Assembly (NCBI GenBank): GCA_963773845.1
Contig: CAVZCU010000011.1
Span: forward strand, 905,959 to 969,958
DNA from: SIAJ01 sp963773845
GTDB taxonomy: Bacteria; Planctomycetota; Planctomycetia; Gemmatales; Gemmataceae
Direction: 5' to 3'
Length of the DNA stretch: 64,000 bases
The notes beneath the pieces are model-generated. The model saw only the letters and a list, made by a program, of their open reading frames with translations. It did not search any database and had not been told where the DNA came from. Positions 46,050 to 55,827 of this stretch are shown in pieces (position 1 is the stretch's first letter; every line of letters begins with the position of its first letter). The position numbers were made by a program, and so were the translations under genes.

Positions 46050-47140
46050 ATGTCACTCGCAATCCAGGGCCTGGGCACGGCCCTGCCTGCCACGCGCATG
46101 CTTCAGGGTGAAGCAGCCGAGGCCGCCAAACTCTATTGCGCTCAAACCGACGAACAACGGCAATTGCTGTCGGTCCTCTACCGGCAGACCGAAATCGAGA
46201 CCCGGCACATCGTTTTCCAATCCGACAAGTTCCGCGAAGTGATCAAGGGCGGGCAGTCCGAATCCGAGTTCGCTCGGCGTGGGAACACCGAGCGCGGGCC
46301 CTCCACGTCGCAGCGCATGGAGCGCTATCACAAAGAGGCGGTGCCACTCGCCCTCGAATCGTCGCGCAAGGCGCTCGCCGAGGCTGGCATGAAGCCGAAT
46401 GAGATTACGCATCTCGTGACCGTTTCGTGCACCGGGTTCCGGCGCCCGGCGTGGACATTGGGCTCATCAAAGGGCTCGGCCTGAAGCCAACGACGTTGCG
46501 AACCAACGTCGGCTTCATGGGCTGCCACGGGGCCATCAATGGATTGCGAACGTCGAACGGATATGCTGGCGCCGATCCGCAGGCGCGCATCCTCATGTGC
46601 TGCATCGAGCTTTCCAGCGTTCATCACTACTACGGCTGGAATCCGAAGAAGATGGTCGGCAATGCCCTGTTCGCCGACGGCTCGGCCGCCGTCGTCGGCG
46701 TTGCGGACGACTCTGCCGACTGGCAGGTGGCCGCGACCGGCTCATGTCTATTCCCCGATTCGGAATACGCCATGACCTGGGACGTCGGCGATTTTGGCTT
46801 CGACATGATGCTCTCGACGCGGGTGCCGAACCTGATTCAGCAAAACCTCCGCCCCTGGCTGGAAAAATGGCTGTGGGAAAACGAGTTGACAATTCAGGAC
46901 GTCGGCTCGTGGGCGATTCACCCCGGGGGCCCGAGAATTCTGTCCTGCGTCGAAGAAGCCATTGGGTTGCCCAAGGGTTCAACGGAAGTGTCCCGACGCA
47001 TCCTGGCCGGTCATGGCAACATGTCGAGCCCGACCGTCCTGTTCATCCTGAATGAACTGCGGAAGGCGAATGCTCCCCGGCCATGTATCGCCCTCGGCTT
47101 CGGACCCGGTTTGGTCGCGGAGGGGGCTCTGTTTCGGTAA
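46050..47140 (+). CDS. Type III polyketide synthase (frameshifted)
   Basis: About 364 residues after restoring a missing C in the CC at 46439-46440 (gives SCTGFPAPGVDIGLIKGLGL). The catalytic triad is complete: Cys in VGFMGCHGAING (near residue 159), His in WAIHPGGPRI and Asn in GHGNMSSPTVL. The C-terminal GFGPGLVAEGALF motif is present. Type III synthases act as homodimers and condense malonyl-CoA with acyl-CoA starters, giving alkylpyrones or alkylresorcinols in bacteria. Product is unknown here. The two genes before it are probable tailoring enzymes. Confidence 0.9.
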
Positions 47141-47178
47141 GCGTTGCCCCCACCGGCCCGGCCGGTTACACTGCGGGG

Positions 47179-47325
47179 ATGAATCAAGAGCGCGAGTACG
47201 ATCCCAAATCGACCGGCGCCAGGCCCGGGCGAAGTGAACTGGCTTGGGCTGTCCTCTTGCTCTTGAGCCTTCCGCTGGTAGTCGTCACCGTCGCACTCTG
47301 CTGCGTGATCGGATTCCTTGACTGA
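47179..47325 (+). CDS. Small single-pass membrane protein
   Basis: 48 residues from ATG at 47179. A charged N-terminus (MNQEREYDPKSTGARPGRSE) is followed by one strong helix (LAWAVLLLLSLPLVVVTVALCCVIGFL). No family recognised. It lies 38 bp after the polyketide synthase in the same direction and could be cotranscribed. Confidence 0.5.
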   Translation: MNQEREYDPKSTGARPGRSELAWAVLLLLSLPLVVVTVALCCVIGFLD

Positions 47326-47654
47326 TCGGCCGATGGCTTCCTCCCCGTGCCAAATGGTTTCATTTCAACCAGTTTTGCTTTAGAGCGGTCGAGCGGGGCG
47401 AGGCCACCTTCCTTCACAACACAATTCCCGGCGGGCGGCCGGAGAAGTCTTCGCGTGGCGCAAACTAGTCAAAAACCTGCCCAGGTCCGCCAGGGGAGGA
47501 TGGAGAAAAAGTTGCGCGCCCTTGGCACCCTTTCCTTCGCCCGGGCCTCAATTCGGGTACCCGGCCCATTCCCACTCACTTCCCTGCCGCGTTGCAACGC
47601 CGATTCGACGATCAAACGGATTCCTTAAGTGAAATGCAGGTAATGCCGCCGTTG
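47326..47654. other. Intergenic, nothing recognised
   Basis: 329 bp between the small membrane gene and the convergent GH3 gene. No open frame with family resemblance; no clear terminator. Confidence 0.4.
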
Positions 47655-49342
47655 TCAGACCGCCGGCCGCATGACGATTGTCGGGGCCGTGCGGGCGAAG
47701 TCCAGGTCGCCGATCAGGCACGGGTGCTTGTACTGCTCGGGCACTCCGCCGGAATGCCGCAGCCTTTCCAGGTCCCATTTCGCCCAAAAGCCGGCCGGTA
47801 GAACATGCGCTCGCAATGAGCCGAGCCGGCCGCTCGACCGTTTCGCTTCGTATTCCATGTTGCTCTCACCGAGCCCAGATCCAGGGCGAGCACGAATCGC
47901 TTCAATAGTGCCGGATTGCGGACATCATCTTCCTCGATGAACAGCCCGTAATACGCTTGCGTCTCGTCCCAGCACGGCGCCAGGGCGTACGTCGTCAGCG
48001 GTTGCGGAATTGTCTGCACGACCCGGTCCACCGAGCGGGTCACATGATGCTCCGAGAGTTTTTCTCCCGTCAGGCTGGCGAACCGGTGCCCTTTGCCAAG
48101 GAATTCGATGGTCGGCGTGTTGTGGAAGTGGCCCGTGACGCGCACCACGTCCGAGATGTGGTAACGATAAAGACCAGCCTTGGTGGTCGGAACGATGTAG
48201 TACTGCTTGCCGACCTCGACTTCGTGCGCACCGAGAACCGTGGGATTCGCCCGGTCGATTTCGTCTTCGGGAATGAACTCGAAGTAATGAGTCATCACAT
48301 CAAGTACGCCGGAGGACGTTCCGTCTTCGACCGGAATGCTCATCCGCCCTTCGCTGGCCAGGAGCCCCAGGTCGCGGATCGGGGCGTTGCCATAATACTC
48401 GGGCAACTGGCGCAGGTAGCAGCCGACGCTGCCCCCGGTCCAGCAGCCAATTACCAACGGCTCGGCCGGCCAGACGTCCTTAGGCAAAAGTTTTTCCGAA
48501 CGATTGACAAACTCCGATAACTCGCGAGCCCGCTTCCTCCTCGGCTTCAACCGCCGCGTTAAGACAGCCCGGATATCGGGCGGAACGTTCAAGTCCTTCT
48601 TCAAGGTGCCGTCGTGGACATCGCGGATGAGCGATTCCTTTTCGCGATCCATGAACCGGGCCAGATTGACGAGCGTGCTGGGATTGGCCGACGCGAGCAG
48701 GCCGAGCTTCTTCGGAATGGCCGCCCGCAATGCGACGTAGGTTCGCGCAAATGGATCTTTCACCTTGCCCGTCTCGGGCGGAACGACGTACATCCAGCGC
48801 ATGATTCGCTTTTGCACCTGCGCGCTGAACCCGGACAGGTTGCCGCACGGAATGCCGGCCTCGGTTCGATATTCGTCGGCGTCGCCGACCATCGTCAGAA
48901 TGGGCTTGAGAAACACGGATTTGTGGGCGCGAATAGCACTCACGCCCCATAAGTTCCAGCCGCGGCGGTAGTCGTTGAGATAGTTCTGCGTGATCGGAAT
49001 GTGTTTGCGATTGGAGGCCGTGCCGCTCGTCAGCGCGAACATCAACACTTTCGGGTCGGCGAGCAGGGCATTCGTCTCGCCGTTCATCACCCGGCGGATG
49101 TACGGCTCGAACTGCTCGTACGGGGCGACTGGAACGTGCCGCCGATAGTCGGCGACCGTGCGAATGGAGTGGAAGCCGTGATCGCGACCGAACGCGGTGT
49201 CGGCATGGAAGCCGAGAAGGCGGCGGAGCAATTGTTCCTGCGTGTGCCGCGGATTTTGACAAGCGGCCTCAAATGCAGCGAACCGGCGATCGAGCGGCCA
49301 GGCGACCGTCTCGGCAACGATCGTAGACAGGAACCCCCGCAT
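47655..49342 (-). CDS. GH3-family acyl-acid synthetase/amido synthetase-like protein (frameshifted)
   Basis: About 562 residues. The frame from 49342 carries the whole GH3 core (MFALTSGTASNRKHIPIT, the ATP/AMP loop; KQYYIVPTTKAGLYRYHISDVVRVTG; FLGKGHRFASLTGEKLSEHHV). The last 65 residues are in another frame (MEYEAKRSSGRLGSLRAHVLPAGFWAKWD...TPEQYKHPC-like GVPEQYKHPCLIGDLDF). One G missing at the C3 run 47874-47876 (plus strand) restores DLGLGESNMEYEAK. Plant GH3 enzymes adenylate acids and join them to amino acids; bacterial members are little studied. It is convergent with the polyketide operon and may act on its product, which is only a guess. Confidence 0.85.
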
Positions 49343-49610
49343 CAGACAATCGCCGGGCGCGAACCATGTTCAGAATAGTTTAGTGCATTGTCCAAGCTTA
49401 AATGTGGGGACTCCATCGCCGAACGTTGCCAGACTTCCGCTACTTCAATTCTGGAATCGACTGTTCGGTCGGTCCCTAGCTGTGTTTGGATCGCTTTCTC
49501 TTCTGACGGCGACTGTGCACTCGTCTCGGTGCACACAGGACCGCGATATGAAGAGGATCCTTCGCCGGGGTCGGACGAGTTACGAGGTCTCTTTTATGTG
49601 TCTGCCTCCG
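49343..49610. other. Intergenic, nothing recognised
   Basis: 268 bp between the starts and ends of two leftward genes. No gene or strong repeat seen; it should contain the GH3 promoter. Confidence 0.35.
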
Positions 49611-50789
49611 TTAGAAATGGTTGCCGACCTCGCCGACAAGCGAAATCAGATTGGCTGCAACAAACCCGCCGCGGCTCTCCCAATTCTTGAACATCTTATC
49701 GTTGGGGTCGAATGGTGGGCTTAGCACTTCGAGCGTGTCTCCTGAAACCTGCGGGCCACCGTCGATCGAGTGCTTGAGCTGTGCCAGCACGACTTGTTGA
49801 CCAATCATAAGCTTGTCGTCGCCGGCGCCGGCCCGAATCGTCAGCTTGCTCTGGATGCTCGTATTAAGTCCGTCTGGATTCGAAGAGTGGCCCAGGCCAA
49901 CGACATCGTCTCCTTTCCCCAAATTGATGCTGACTCGGCCGCGAAGCAAGTTCGCGCCAAAGCCCTCGAAACGGCCGATCATGACCTTGTCGTTGCCGTC
50001 GCCCATTCGGATGTTCGTGGTCCTGATGACATCGATCCCGGACGCGGCGAGGAAATCGTCGCCGGCGCCGGCGTCGATATTGAGACTCTGCACGCCGAAA
50101 TTGCCCGAGCCGAAGAAGTTGTAGACGCCGAACAGCCCGATTTCGTCCCTTTCGCCCTTGGTCTTCACGGTCAGGTTGCCCTGAATAGTGGTGCTTCTGA
50201 CCTCGACGTGGTCCTGGCAATCCTTGGTCAGAACCGTAACGCCCTTTTGCTTCGGCGGGCTGTGGCTGCCATCGAAGCCCAAATTGCTATTCCGAATTCG
50301 GATGTCGCTTCCGAGAGGCCCCTTGTTGGCATCGACGGCCGATATGCCGTTTCCGACATGAAAGTCGATTGTCGTCTTTAGGGCGTAGATCGCGTCCATG
50401 TTCACGACGCCGCCGTTCTTGCCTTTGATCAAGAGATCGCCGCTGAGGAATATGTCGTGGATTTGCACACGATCGACGCCGGAGGCGCCGCGCACGTCGT
50501 TCGGGTCGGAAATGCCAGCCTTCTTCAGGTCGATCGTGAGTTTGCCGACGGCGTCGCCCGCCGGGAGCGGGTCGTTGATCGCGACGCCTGTGCCGTTATT
50601 CCCGACGATGTGGAGGGTGTTGGCCGCGGGACTGTTGTCGACGAAGATCGAGATATCGTTTTCCTGGTCATCGCCGGTAATCTTGATGTTGCTGCCGTGT
50701 ACGTCGACCACGACTGTGCCGGCTGGCGTCAGGCGGCTTTCGAGTTGTTCGACCTTGAGTCGGGTAAGCGGGGCGCGGCGGCAATGCAT
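49611..50789 (-). CDS. Exported beta-helix-like surface protein
   Basis: 392 residues from ATG at 50789 (MHCRRAPLTRLKVEQLESRLTPAG). The VEQLESRLTPA motif just after the N-terminus is the planctomycete export/sorting signature. The rest is a right-handed beta-helix or RTX-like solenoid with DGNDKVMIG, GKGDDVVGLG and GAGDDKLMIG units that may bind calcium. No enzymatic motif. It is likely an outer, secreted or adhesin-like structural protein. Confidence 0.75.
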   Translation of the reverse strand: MHCRRAPLTRLKVEQLESRLTPAGTVVVDVHGSNIKITGDDQENDISIFVDNSPAANTLHIVGNNGTGVAINDPLPAGDAVGKLTIDLKKAGISDPNDVRGASGVDRVQIHDIFLSGDLLIKGKNGGVVNMDAIYALKTTIDFHVGNGISAVDANKGPLGSDIRIRNSNLGFDGSHSPPKQKGVTVLTKDCQDHVEVRSTTIQGNLTVKTKGERDEIGLFGVYNFFGSGNFGVQSLNIDAGAGDDFLAASGIDVIRTTNIRMGDGNDKVMIGRFEGFGANLLRGRVSINLGKGDDVVGLGHSSNPDGLNTSIQSKLTIRAGAGDDKLMIGQQVVLAQLKHSIDGGPQVSGDTLEVLSPPFDPNDKMFKNWESRGGFVAANLISLVGEVGNHF

Positions 50790-51035
50790 AGCGGTGGCTC
50801 CCTTCAGAGAAGTTGGCTGGTCGGTTTCCATCGAGTCAAGAAAATGCGGCAAGTCCGGCCTGGGTGCTTACTTTATCGATTGATCTGACCGACGCATACG
50901 AGTACCAGCGGAAGTTGCGCGCGTTCAGCGGTCAAGGAATCGCGAGAAAGTTCGAATTTCTTCAAAAATAACAAGCAACGCCCGTCCAGAAGAAGTTCCG
51001 GAAATGGGTTGCGTCAACTTTCCCCCAAACGGCCG
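50790..51035. other. Intergenic upstream of the repeat array
   Basis: About 246 bp with AT-richer sequence near 50940-50990. It should hold the promoter of the leftward surface protein. Nothing else recognised. Confidence 0.4.
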
Positions 51036-51260
51036 CGACGGGTCACTGCGGCGTTCATTGTCCCCCGACGATCCACAAAACCCGGACTCGCGCTCCAAGA
51101 CACGCACGGCGAACGCTCGAAGTCGGGGACTTTGCCGTCGGCAAGAAGTTGGTCGCGAAGTCTGCGCTCTTCGTCGGGTTGGCCTTGGCTCGCGTGGTCG
51201 ACCTGAGGTCGTCGACCCGCGATTGATGCTTGGACTCGTGGCCGGGATGGGAAAGGGCCA
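51036..51260 (+). repeat. ~220-bp direct repeat, copy A
   Basis: Blocks GCGACGGGTCACTG, GTTCATTGTCCCCCGACGAT, GGACTCGCGCTCCAAG, CACGGCGAACGCTCGA, TCGGGGACTTTGCCGTC, GTCGCGAAGTCTGCGCTC, CGTGGTCGACC and TGAGGTCGTCGACCCGCGATTGA recur in copies B-E. It precedes the small-protein pair at 51369. The reverse strand keeps a broken ~50-aa reading frame in every copy (KVPxFERSPCV), so it may derive from coding DNA. Confidence 0.85.
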
Positions 51261-51368
51261 TGATGCCCCCGGAATGTGTCGGCTACGCTGCGCCTTCCGA
51301 CCGCCAGCCGATAATCGCCGACGGTATGATAAGATGAATTCGAGGTGGTCTCGATTGGAGGACCCGCA

Positions 51369-51641
51369 ATGCAAATGGTCAAAATTCAGATTCCGGATCA
51401 ACCGAACCGGGCGCAGGCCACGCTCGAAATCTCGCGGCGAGGACGGATGGATAGTTACCCCGAGCACGTTTACATGGTCCCGGAGCCAGCCTTGGACCTG
51501 CTCAAGGAACATGGCGTCGCCTACACCGAACTTGGCCGCGGGGGCTTCGATTATGCGGAAAAGACGCTACGAGATGCTCTTGCCGCTCACGCACAACGAC
51601 GGCCGGCTCGTCGATCCCGCAAAGCACGAAAAAACGCATGA
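51369..51641 (+). CDS. Small protein of unknown function, first of an overlapping pair
   Basis: 90 residues from ATG at 51369 (MQMVKIQIPDQPNRAQATLEI). It includes RGGFDYAEKTLRDALAAHAQRRPARRSRKARKN with a basic tail. The next gene starts within it at 51553. Tightly overlapping small genes of this kind are often toxin-antitoxin modules, but I recognise neither family with confidence. It stands between repeat copies A and B. Confidence 0.55.
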   Translation: MQMVKIQIPDQPNRAQATLEISRRGRMDSYPEHVYMVPEPALDLLKEHGVAYTELGRGGFDYAEKTLRDALAAHAQRRPARRSRKARKNA

Positions 51642-51867
51642 GGAGCTGGTGTCAAGATTCGGAGCACTTTCTCACTTGCCTGCCACCATGCGCGGCGTCT
51701 GAGTGCGCGAAGGACAGCGATACGAGGAGGAGTTCATCCGCTTGTTCGTCGACGTGCCCGACACGCAAGCGAATCGAAAGTTCTTCGTCCGCCTGAAGGC
51801 AACCCTTCTTGAACGATTCGAGCAAATTGAAATCTACATCGCCTCGTATCCAGTCGACATCTTGTAG
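51553..51867 (+). CDS. Small protein, in-frame stop, second of the pair
   Basis: The frame from ATG 51553 (MRKRRYEMLLPLTHNDGRLVDPAKHEKTHEELVSRFG) meets TGA at 51700-51702, then continues in the same frame (VREGQRYEEEFIRLFVDVPDTQANRKFFVRLKATLLERFEQIEIYIASYPVDIL) to 51867. The TGA occupies a position where Trp (TGG) would be expected, so one base substitution or error explains it. The joined 104-residue protein looks like a conserved family of small cytoplasmic proteins of unknown role. Alternatively it is a pseudogene. Confidence 0.55.
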
Positions 51868-51873
51868 ACTTAA

Positions 51874-52115
51874 AGCCGCGACGAGTGACCGAAGGGTTCA
51901 TCGTCCCCGACGATTCGCAAAAGCCGGACTCGCGCTCCCAGCGACGCACGGCGAACGCTCGAATTCGGGGACTTTGCCGGCACCAAGAAGGTGGTCGCAG
52001 TCGCGAAGTCTGTGCTCGTCGTCGGGGTTGGGCTTGGTTGGCGTGGTCGACCCGAGGTTGTTGATTCCCGATTGAGCCATTGGATCAGCCGGCGGTGAGG
52101 GGACAAAGGCACGAT
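51874..52115 (+). repeat. ~220-bp direct repeat, copy B
   Basis: Same blocks as copy A with changes: GCGACGAGTGACCGAAGGGTTCATCGTCC..., TTCGGGGACTTTGCCGGCACC, GTCGCAGTCGCGAAGTCTGTGCTC, GGTCGACCCGAGGTTGTTGATTCCCGATTGA. It extends with GGTGAGGGGACAAAGGCACGATG. It lies between the small-protein pair and the VapBC-like module. Confidence 0.85.
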
Positions 52116-52120
52116 GCCGC

Positions 52121-52539
52121 CTAACGTGTCTCCTTCGTCCAGTCCTCGACAATGATCCCGGGAATTGCTTTCAGGTCGGTGTCCTTGGAGACGACGATGC
52201 AATTCGGCAGTGTTTGGGCCACGGCGCCAATCTGCATATCGATTTGTTGAATGACGCGGCCTGCCCTTCTTAGCTCCGCGAAAATGACGCCGAATCGTTC
52301 GGCCGCTTGCGGCGTGAATGGCCAAATCGAAAGAATCCGTAATGCTTCAAGCAACGACGCGCGATTTCGCTCGCGGTTAGTACTGAATTCGACGCCGCTC
52401 CACAATTCACCGAGCACCGGCATGCAAATGCCGACCCGGTGGCCATTCCGCCGATGCGCCGAGCTCGGCTACGAACATCGCCTCGGCGGTCCTGGAAGTC
52501 CTGGGCCGGGCCGGTGTCGAGCAAGTAGCGTCGTCTCAT
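52121..52539 (-). CDS. vapC: VapC-type PIN-domain toxin (frameshifted)
   Basis: About 140 residues from ATG at 52539 (MRRRYLLDTGPAQDF, first PIN Asp). One base is missing near 52455; the other frame continues RRNGHRVGICMPVLGELWSGVEFSTNRERN, with the second acidic residue in GELWSG, and ends with IDMQIGAVAQTLPNCIVVSKDTDLKAIPGI, with the last acidic residues. The start overlaps the end of the antitoxin gene (TCATG on the plus strand), the usual order antitoxin-toxin. VapC toxins are RNases held in check by their antitoxin. Confidence 0.82.
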
Positions 52540-52844
52540 GATGATTCGCCGCTCGGCATCTGGTCCATTTGTTTTCGGACGGCCTCCAGCGTGTATTGCC
52601 GCACCTTTTCGCGAAACGCCTCGAACTCTTCGCGTTCGCCGGGCTCCCAAATCATGGGCTCTATCTTGTCGACCGCAGCCGCCCACGCTTCAATCGATTC
52701 GGGGTCGTCGCCCCAATCGTCATCGCCCGGAACGAGTTCGTTGTCTGCAATAGGTTCAACTCGCAAGCGGCTTCCCTCCGGCCAGTCGACCGGCTCGGAG
52801 GGCACGATCTTCCCGTTTTTCCAGGTTGCCATGATCGAATTCAT
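52536..52844 (-). CDS. Antitoxin partner of VapC
   Basis: 102 residues from ATG at 52844 (MNSIMATWKNGKIVPSEPVDWPEG). The first 35 residues resemble the small beta-barrel of AbrB/DUF104-like antitoxins (GKIVPSEPVDWPEGSRLRV). An acidic middle (PGDDDWGDDPESIEAW) and a helical tail that could wrap the toxin follow. It overlaps the toxin start by 4 nt. Alternative name: DUF104-type antitoxin. Located between repeat copies B and C. Confidence 0.75.
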   Translation of the reverse strand: MNSIMATWKNGKIVPSEPVDWPEGSRLRVEPIADNELVPGDDDWGDDPESIEAWAAAVDKIEPMIWEPGEREEFEAFREKVRQYTLEAVRKQMDQMPSGESS

Positions 52845-52885
52845 CGTGCTCCTCCTAGGCAAGAATTATAACGGCAAGCCGGCGC

Positions 52886-53125
52886 GATCGCGACGGGTGA
52901 CCGGAACGATCTTTGTCGCCCGACGATTGTCAAAAGCCGAACGCTTGGCTGCAAGCGACGCACGGCGAAAGCTGGCATTCGGGGACTTTGCCCTCAGTAA
53001 CTGGGTAGTCGCAGTCGCGAAGTCCGCGCTCTTCTTCGCAGTTGGGCTTGGTTCGCGCAGTCGACCCGAGGTTGTCGAGTCGCGATTGAGGCATTGGTTT
53101 CGTCAGCGGTGACGGGACAAAGCAC
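52886..53125 (+). repeat. ~220-bp direct repeat, copy C (most diverged)
   Basis: Shares GCGACGGGTGACCGG, CGACGATTGTCAAAAGCCG, CAAGCGACGCACGGCGAA, TTCGGGGACTTTGCC, AGTCGCAGTCGCGAAGTCCGCGCTC, GCAGTCGACCCGAGGTTGTCGAGTCGCGATTGA. The tail GGTGACGGGACAAAGCACG matches B and D. It lies between the VapBC module and the RTX protein gene. Confidence 0.8.
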
Positions 53126-53214
53126 GTTGTCCGCTTAATGTGAGCCTTCAATACAATGTGCCGATTCGCAGCAGGTTTCAGTTGCTCTCCGGCCCGCAAC
53201 CATTGAGACCAATC

Positions 53215-55142
53215 ATGCGCAATCTACATCGATCGCTTACGCGTCGCCTCCACATCGAAACTCTGAGCGAGCGCATCAACCCGGTAGTCATCAACGGCAC
53301 CGCGGGAAACGACACCATTACCACCCAACTCTTGTTTGACCCGGGCGAAACGACGCCTTACGCCGCGGACATTCTGGTCAACGGCGCCGCCAAGGGTCAG
53401 GTGCAAATCATCGGGCAATGGGATCTCCCCTCGACCAGCTACTTCATCGATCAGGATCTGATCATGAACGGTCTAGGCGGCAAGGATCGCATCGAAGTCG
53501 GGCTCTTGCGACCGCAGGACAATTCAGTCACGCACATTGTTCTGAATGGCGGCAACGGCAACGACACTCTCGTTGGCGGCAATGGCCACGATGAACTGAA
53601 TGGCGGCAATGGCGCTGATGACTTGTACGGCGGAATTGACGAAGACGAATTAACCGGCGATCAATCGGATACACGTTTGGTCGGCGGCGGCGGAACGGAC
53701 ACCTTGATCTTCGCGGCCCGTGGCAACGTCCAAGTCACGACGTCGTCGCTCAACGCGAACGGCCATGTGCTGTCCGATTCCGATGGCACCTTTGGCGGCT
53801 TCTTCTCCATCGTATTGAATGGTTCTTCGGGCCCCGATGTGCTCGATGCCGCCGGTTTCACCAGCGCCGTCGTCGAGATTCACGGCAAGGGAGGCGCTGA
53901 CGTGATTTCGGCTGGCTCATCGGCGCCGTCCTCGATGGCGGCGGCGGCGACGACACGATCACTGGCAGCCCCGGCGACGACACCGTCACCGGTGGCGCGG
54001 GCGATGATGTGATCTCCGGCGGCGTCGACACATATCCGGAGTTCACCGTCAATCGACTCGAGGGTGGTGGCGGACGCGACACGATCACAGGTGGCACCGG
54101 CTTCAATACCATCCTCGGCGGCACGGGAGCTGACAACTTGACCGGCGGACCGCTGGGAGATGTGCTCTATGGGGAACGGGGGAATGATTCATTGTCCGGG
54201 CTGGCTGGCAACGATGTCCTCATAGGCGACGGCGACGAAACCGGCTTCCCGCCGACCTATTTGGGTAAAGATGCATTTGACGGCGGGGCCGACGACGATA
54301 TCCTCGTCGCCGATGACCGCGACACCCAGTTTGACGGCGGCGACGGCCTGGGCGATGGACTCGATATGACGGGAATCCGCAGAACAGCAATACTCACGAA
54401 CTCAACGCTCACTTTGGGGACCAAGACTTATTCGGCCGCCGGCCTCGAGTACGCTAATCTCAGAGGGTCGAATCGCGCCAACACGCTCGATGTCACGGGC
54501 TTCAGCGGCAGCGCGAACCTCATCGGTCTGGGCGGCAACGACGTCCTCCGCGCTGGAGCCTCTAGCGCAGCGCTCGAGGGAGGCGCAGGCGCTGATGCTC
54601 TGTTTGGCGGGCCCAGCGACGACATTCTTTACGGCGACGCGGACGACACGGAGTTTTCCGGCGGGGGCGGCGTCGACATCCTGAGTGTCTCTGGCTTCGC
54701 GGGCGCTGCCGCTCTCGCGGACGCCCAGCTAACAATCAACAGTCACAGCATTCCGCTGAGTGGCATCAGCAACGTCGTCCTCTCCGGTTCCGAAGACGCG
54801 GACACGATTGATGCCTCTGCGTTCACTGGCTTCGCGAGCCTCTATGGATTGGGTGGCAATGATGTCCTGACAGGCTCGCAAGGGGGCACGTATCTCTCGG
54901 GCGGCGACGGGGACGATTCGCTCGTCGGCGGCGCCGGCAACGACACGCTTTTCGGGGAAGCCGGGACCGATACGCTGATCGCCGGCGCTGGCGAGGACTA
55001 TATCGATGGCGGCGAAGGGACCGATCTCTTGACCGGCGGCGCGGATGCCGATCAATTCGTCAAGGACTTCGATCCTGACATATACGCCATCGAACACGCC
55101 AATTCGGACTTCAATCCCGGCGAGGGTGACGTGGAGTTGTAG
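53215..55142 (+). CDS. RTX-repeat calcium-binding surface protein (frameshifted)
   Basis: About 643 residues from ATG at 53215 (MRNLHRSLTRRLHIETLSERINPVV, similar to the LExRxxP export motif). One base is missing near 53922 (gives SAGSSGAVLDGGGGDDTITGS). More than a dozen nonapeptides of the GGxGxD type are arranged in several blocks (GGNGNDTLVGGNGHDELNGGNGADDLYGG and others). They would form calcium-loaded parallel beta-rolls. No protease or lipase domain is visible. It is likely a secreted structural or adhesive protein, an odd passenger between toxin-antitoxin modules. Confidence 0.8.
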
Positions 55143-55149
55143 GCCGTAG

Positions 55150-55378
55150 GGCCGCGACAGCTGACCGAAGCGTTCATTGTCCGCCGACGATTCTCAAAAG
55201 CCGGACTCGCGCTCCAAGCCACGCACGGCGAACGCTCGAGTTCGGGGACTTTGCCGTCAGCAAGAAGGTGGTCGTAGTCGCGAAGTCTGCGCACTTCGTC
55301 GAGGGTGGGATTGGTTCGCGTCGTCGGCCTGATTGGATTCGTTGCCGGTGAGGGGACAAACCACGATGTCGACGTGAT
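55150..55378 (+). repeat. ~220-bp direct repeat, copy D
   Basis: Blocks GCGACAGCTGACCGAAGCGTTCATTGTCCGCCGACGATT, AAAAGCCGGACTCGCGCTCC, CACGGCGAACGCTCGAGTTCGGGGACTTTGCCGTCAGCAAGAAGG, GTCGCGAAGTCTGCGC and GGTGAGGGGACAAACCACG. It ends 12 bp before the nucleotidyltransferase gene. Confidence 0.85.
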
Positions 55379-55389
55379 ATGATGACGTT

Positions 55390-55827
55390 ATGAGACGGAA
55401 GCCCCAAGCGAATCCGATCGCCAAGCCGGAGCGGTGGTATCGCGGGGATCAAGTGCCGATGGCGGCGATCCGCAAGTACGTGCGCCAGGTCGCGGAGCAG
55501 TTCAACCCCGAAAAGATCATCCTGTTCGGCTCGCATGCTTACGGCACGCCGAACGAGGACAGCGACGTTGATATCCTGGTCGTCATGCCGGCCCGCAATC
55601 AGATTGACCAGGCCTGCCGAATCGACGACGCCATTGATCCGCCGTTCCCACTCGACCTAATCGTCCGAACGCCGGAGAAATTGGCGCAACGTCTGGCGAT
55701 GGGAGATTCTTTCGTGCGCGAGATCGTGGCCAAGGGGACGGTCCTGCATGAAAAAGACAACGGCCGAGTGGGTCAGAAAGGCGGAGGCCGACTACCAGTT
55801 CGCCGCGCGAAAGTTGCTCGCCGGTGA
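55390..55827 (+). CDS. MNT-type nucleotidyltransferase (antitoxin)
   Basis: 145 residues from ATG at 55390. The minimal nucleotidyltransferase signature is IILFGSHAYGTPNEDSDVDILVV (GS-x10-DxD). It overlaps the next gene, a HEPN protein, by 80 nt. MNT/HEPN pairs are toxin-antitoxin systems in which the transferase adds AMP to the HEPN RNase. The C-terminus past about residue 118 (NGRVGQKGGGRLPVRR) is not family-like, so a small frameshift near 55755 is possible. Located between repeat copies D and E. Confidence 0.82.
   Translation: MRRKPQANPIAKPERWYRGDQVPMAAIRKYVRQVAEQFNPEKIILFGSHAYGTPNEDSDVDILVVMPARNQIDQACRIDDAIDPPFPLDLIVRTPEKLAQRLAMGDSFVREIVAKGTVLHEKDNGRVGQKGGGRLPVRRAKVARR

Noticed and set aside
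51553..51702. Selenocysteine codon at 51700
   Set aside because: No SECIS-like hairpin recognised, and the expected residue is Trp, which is one base from TGA.
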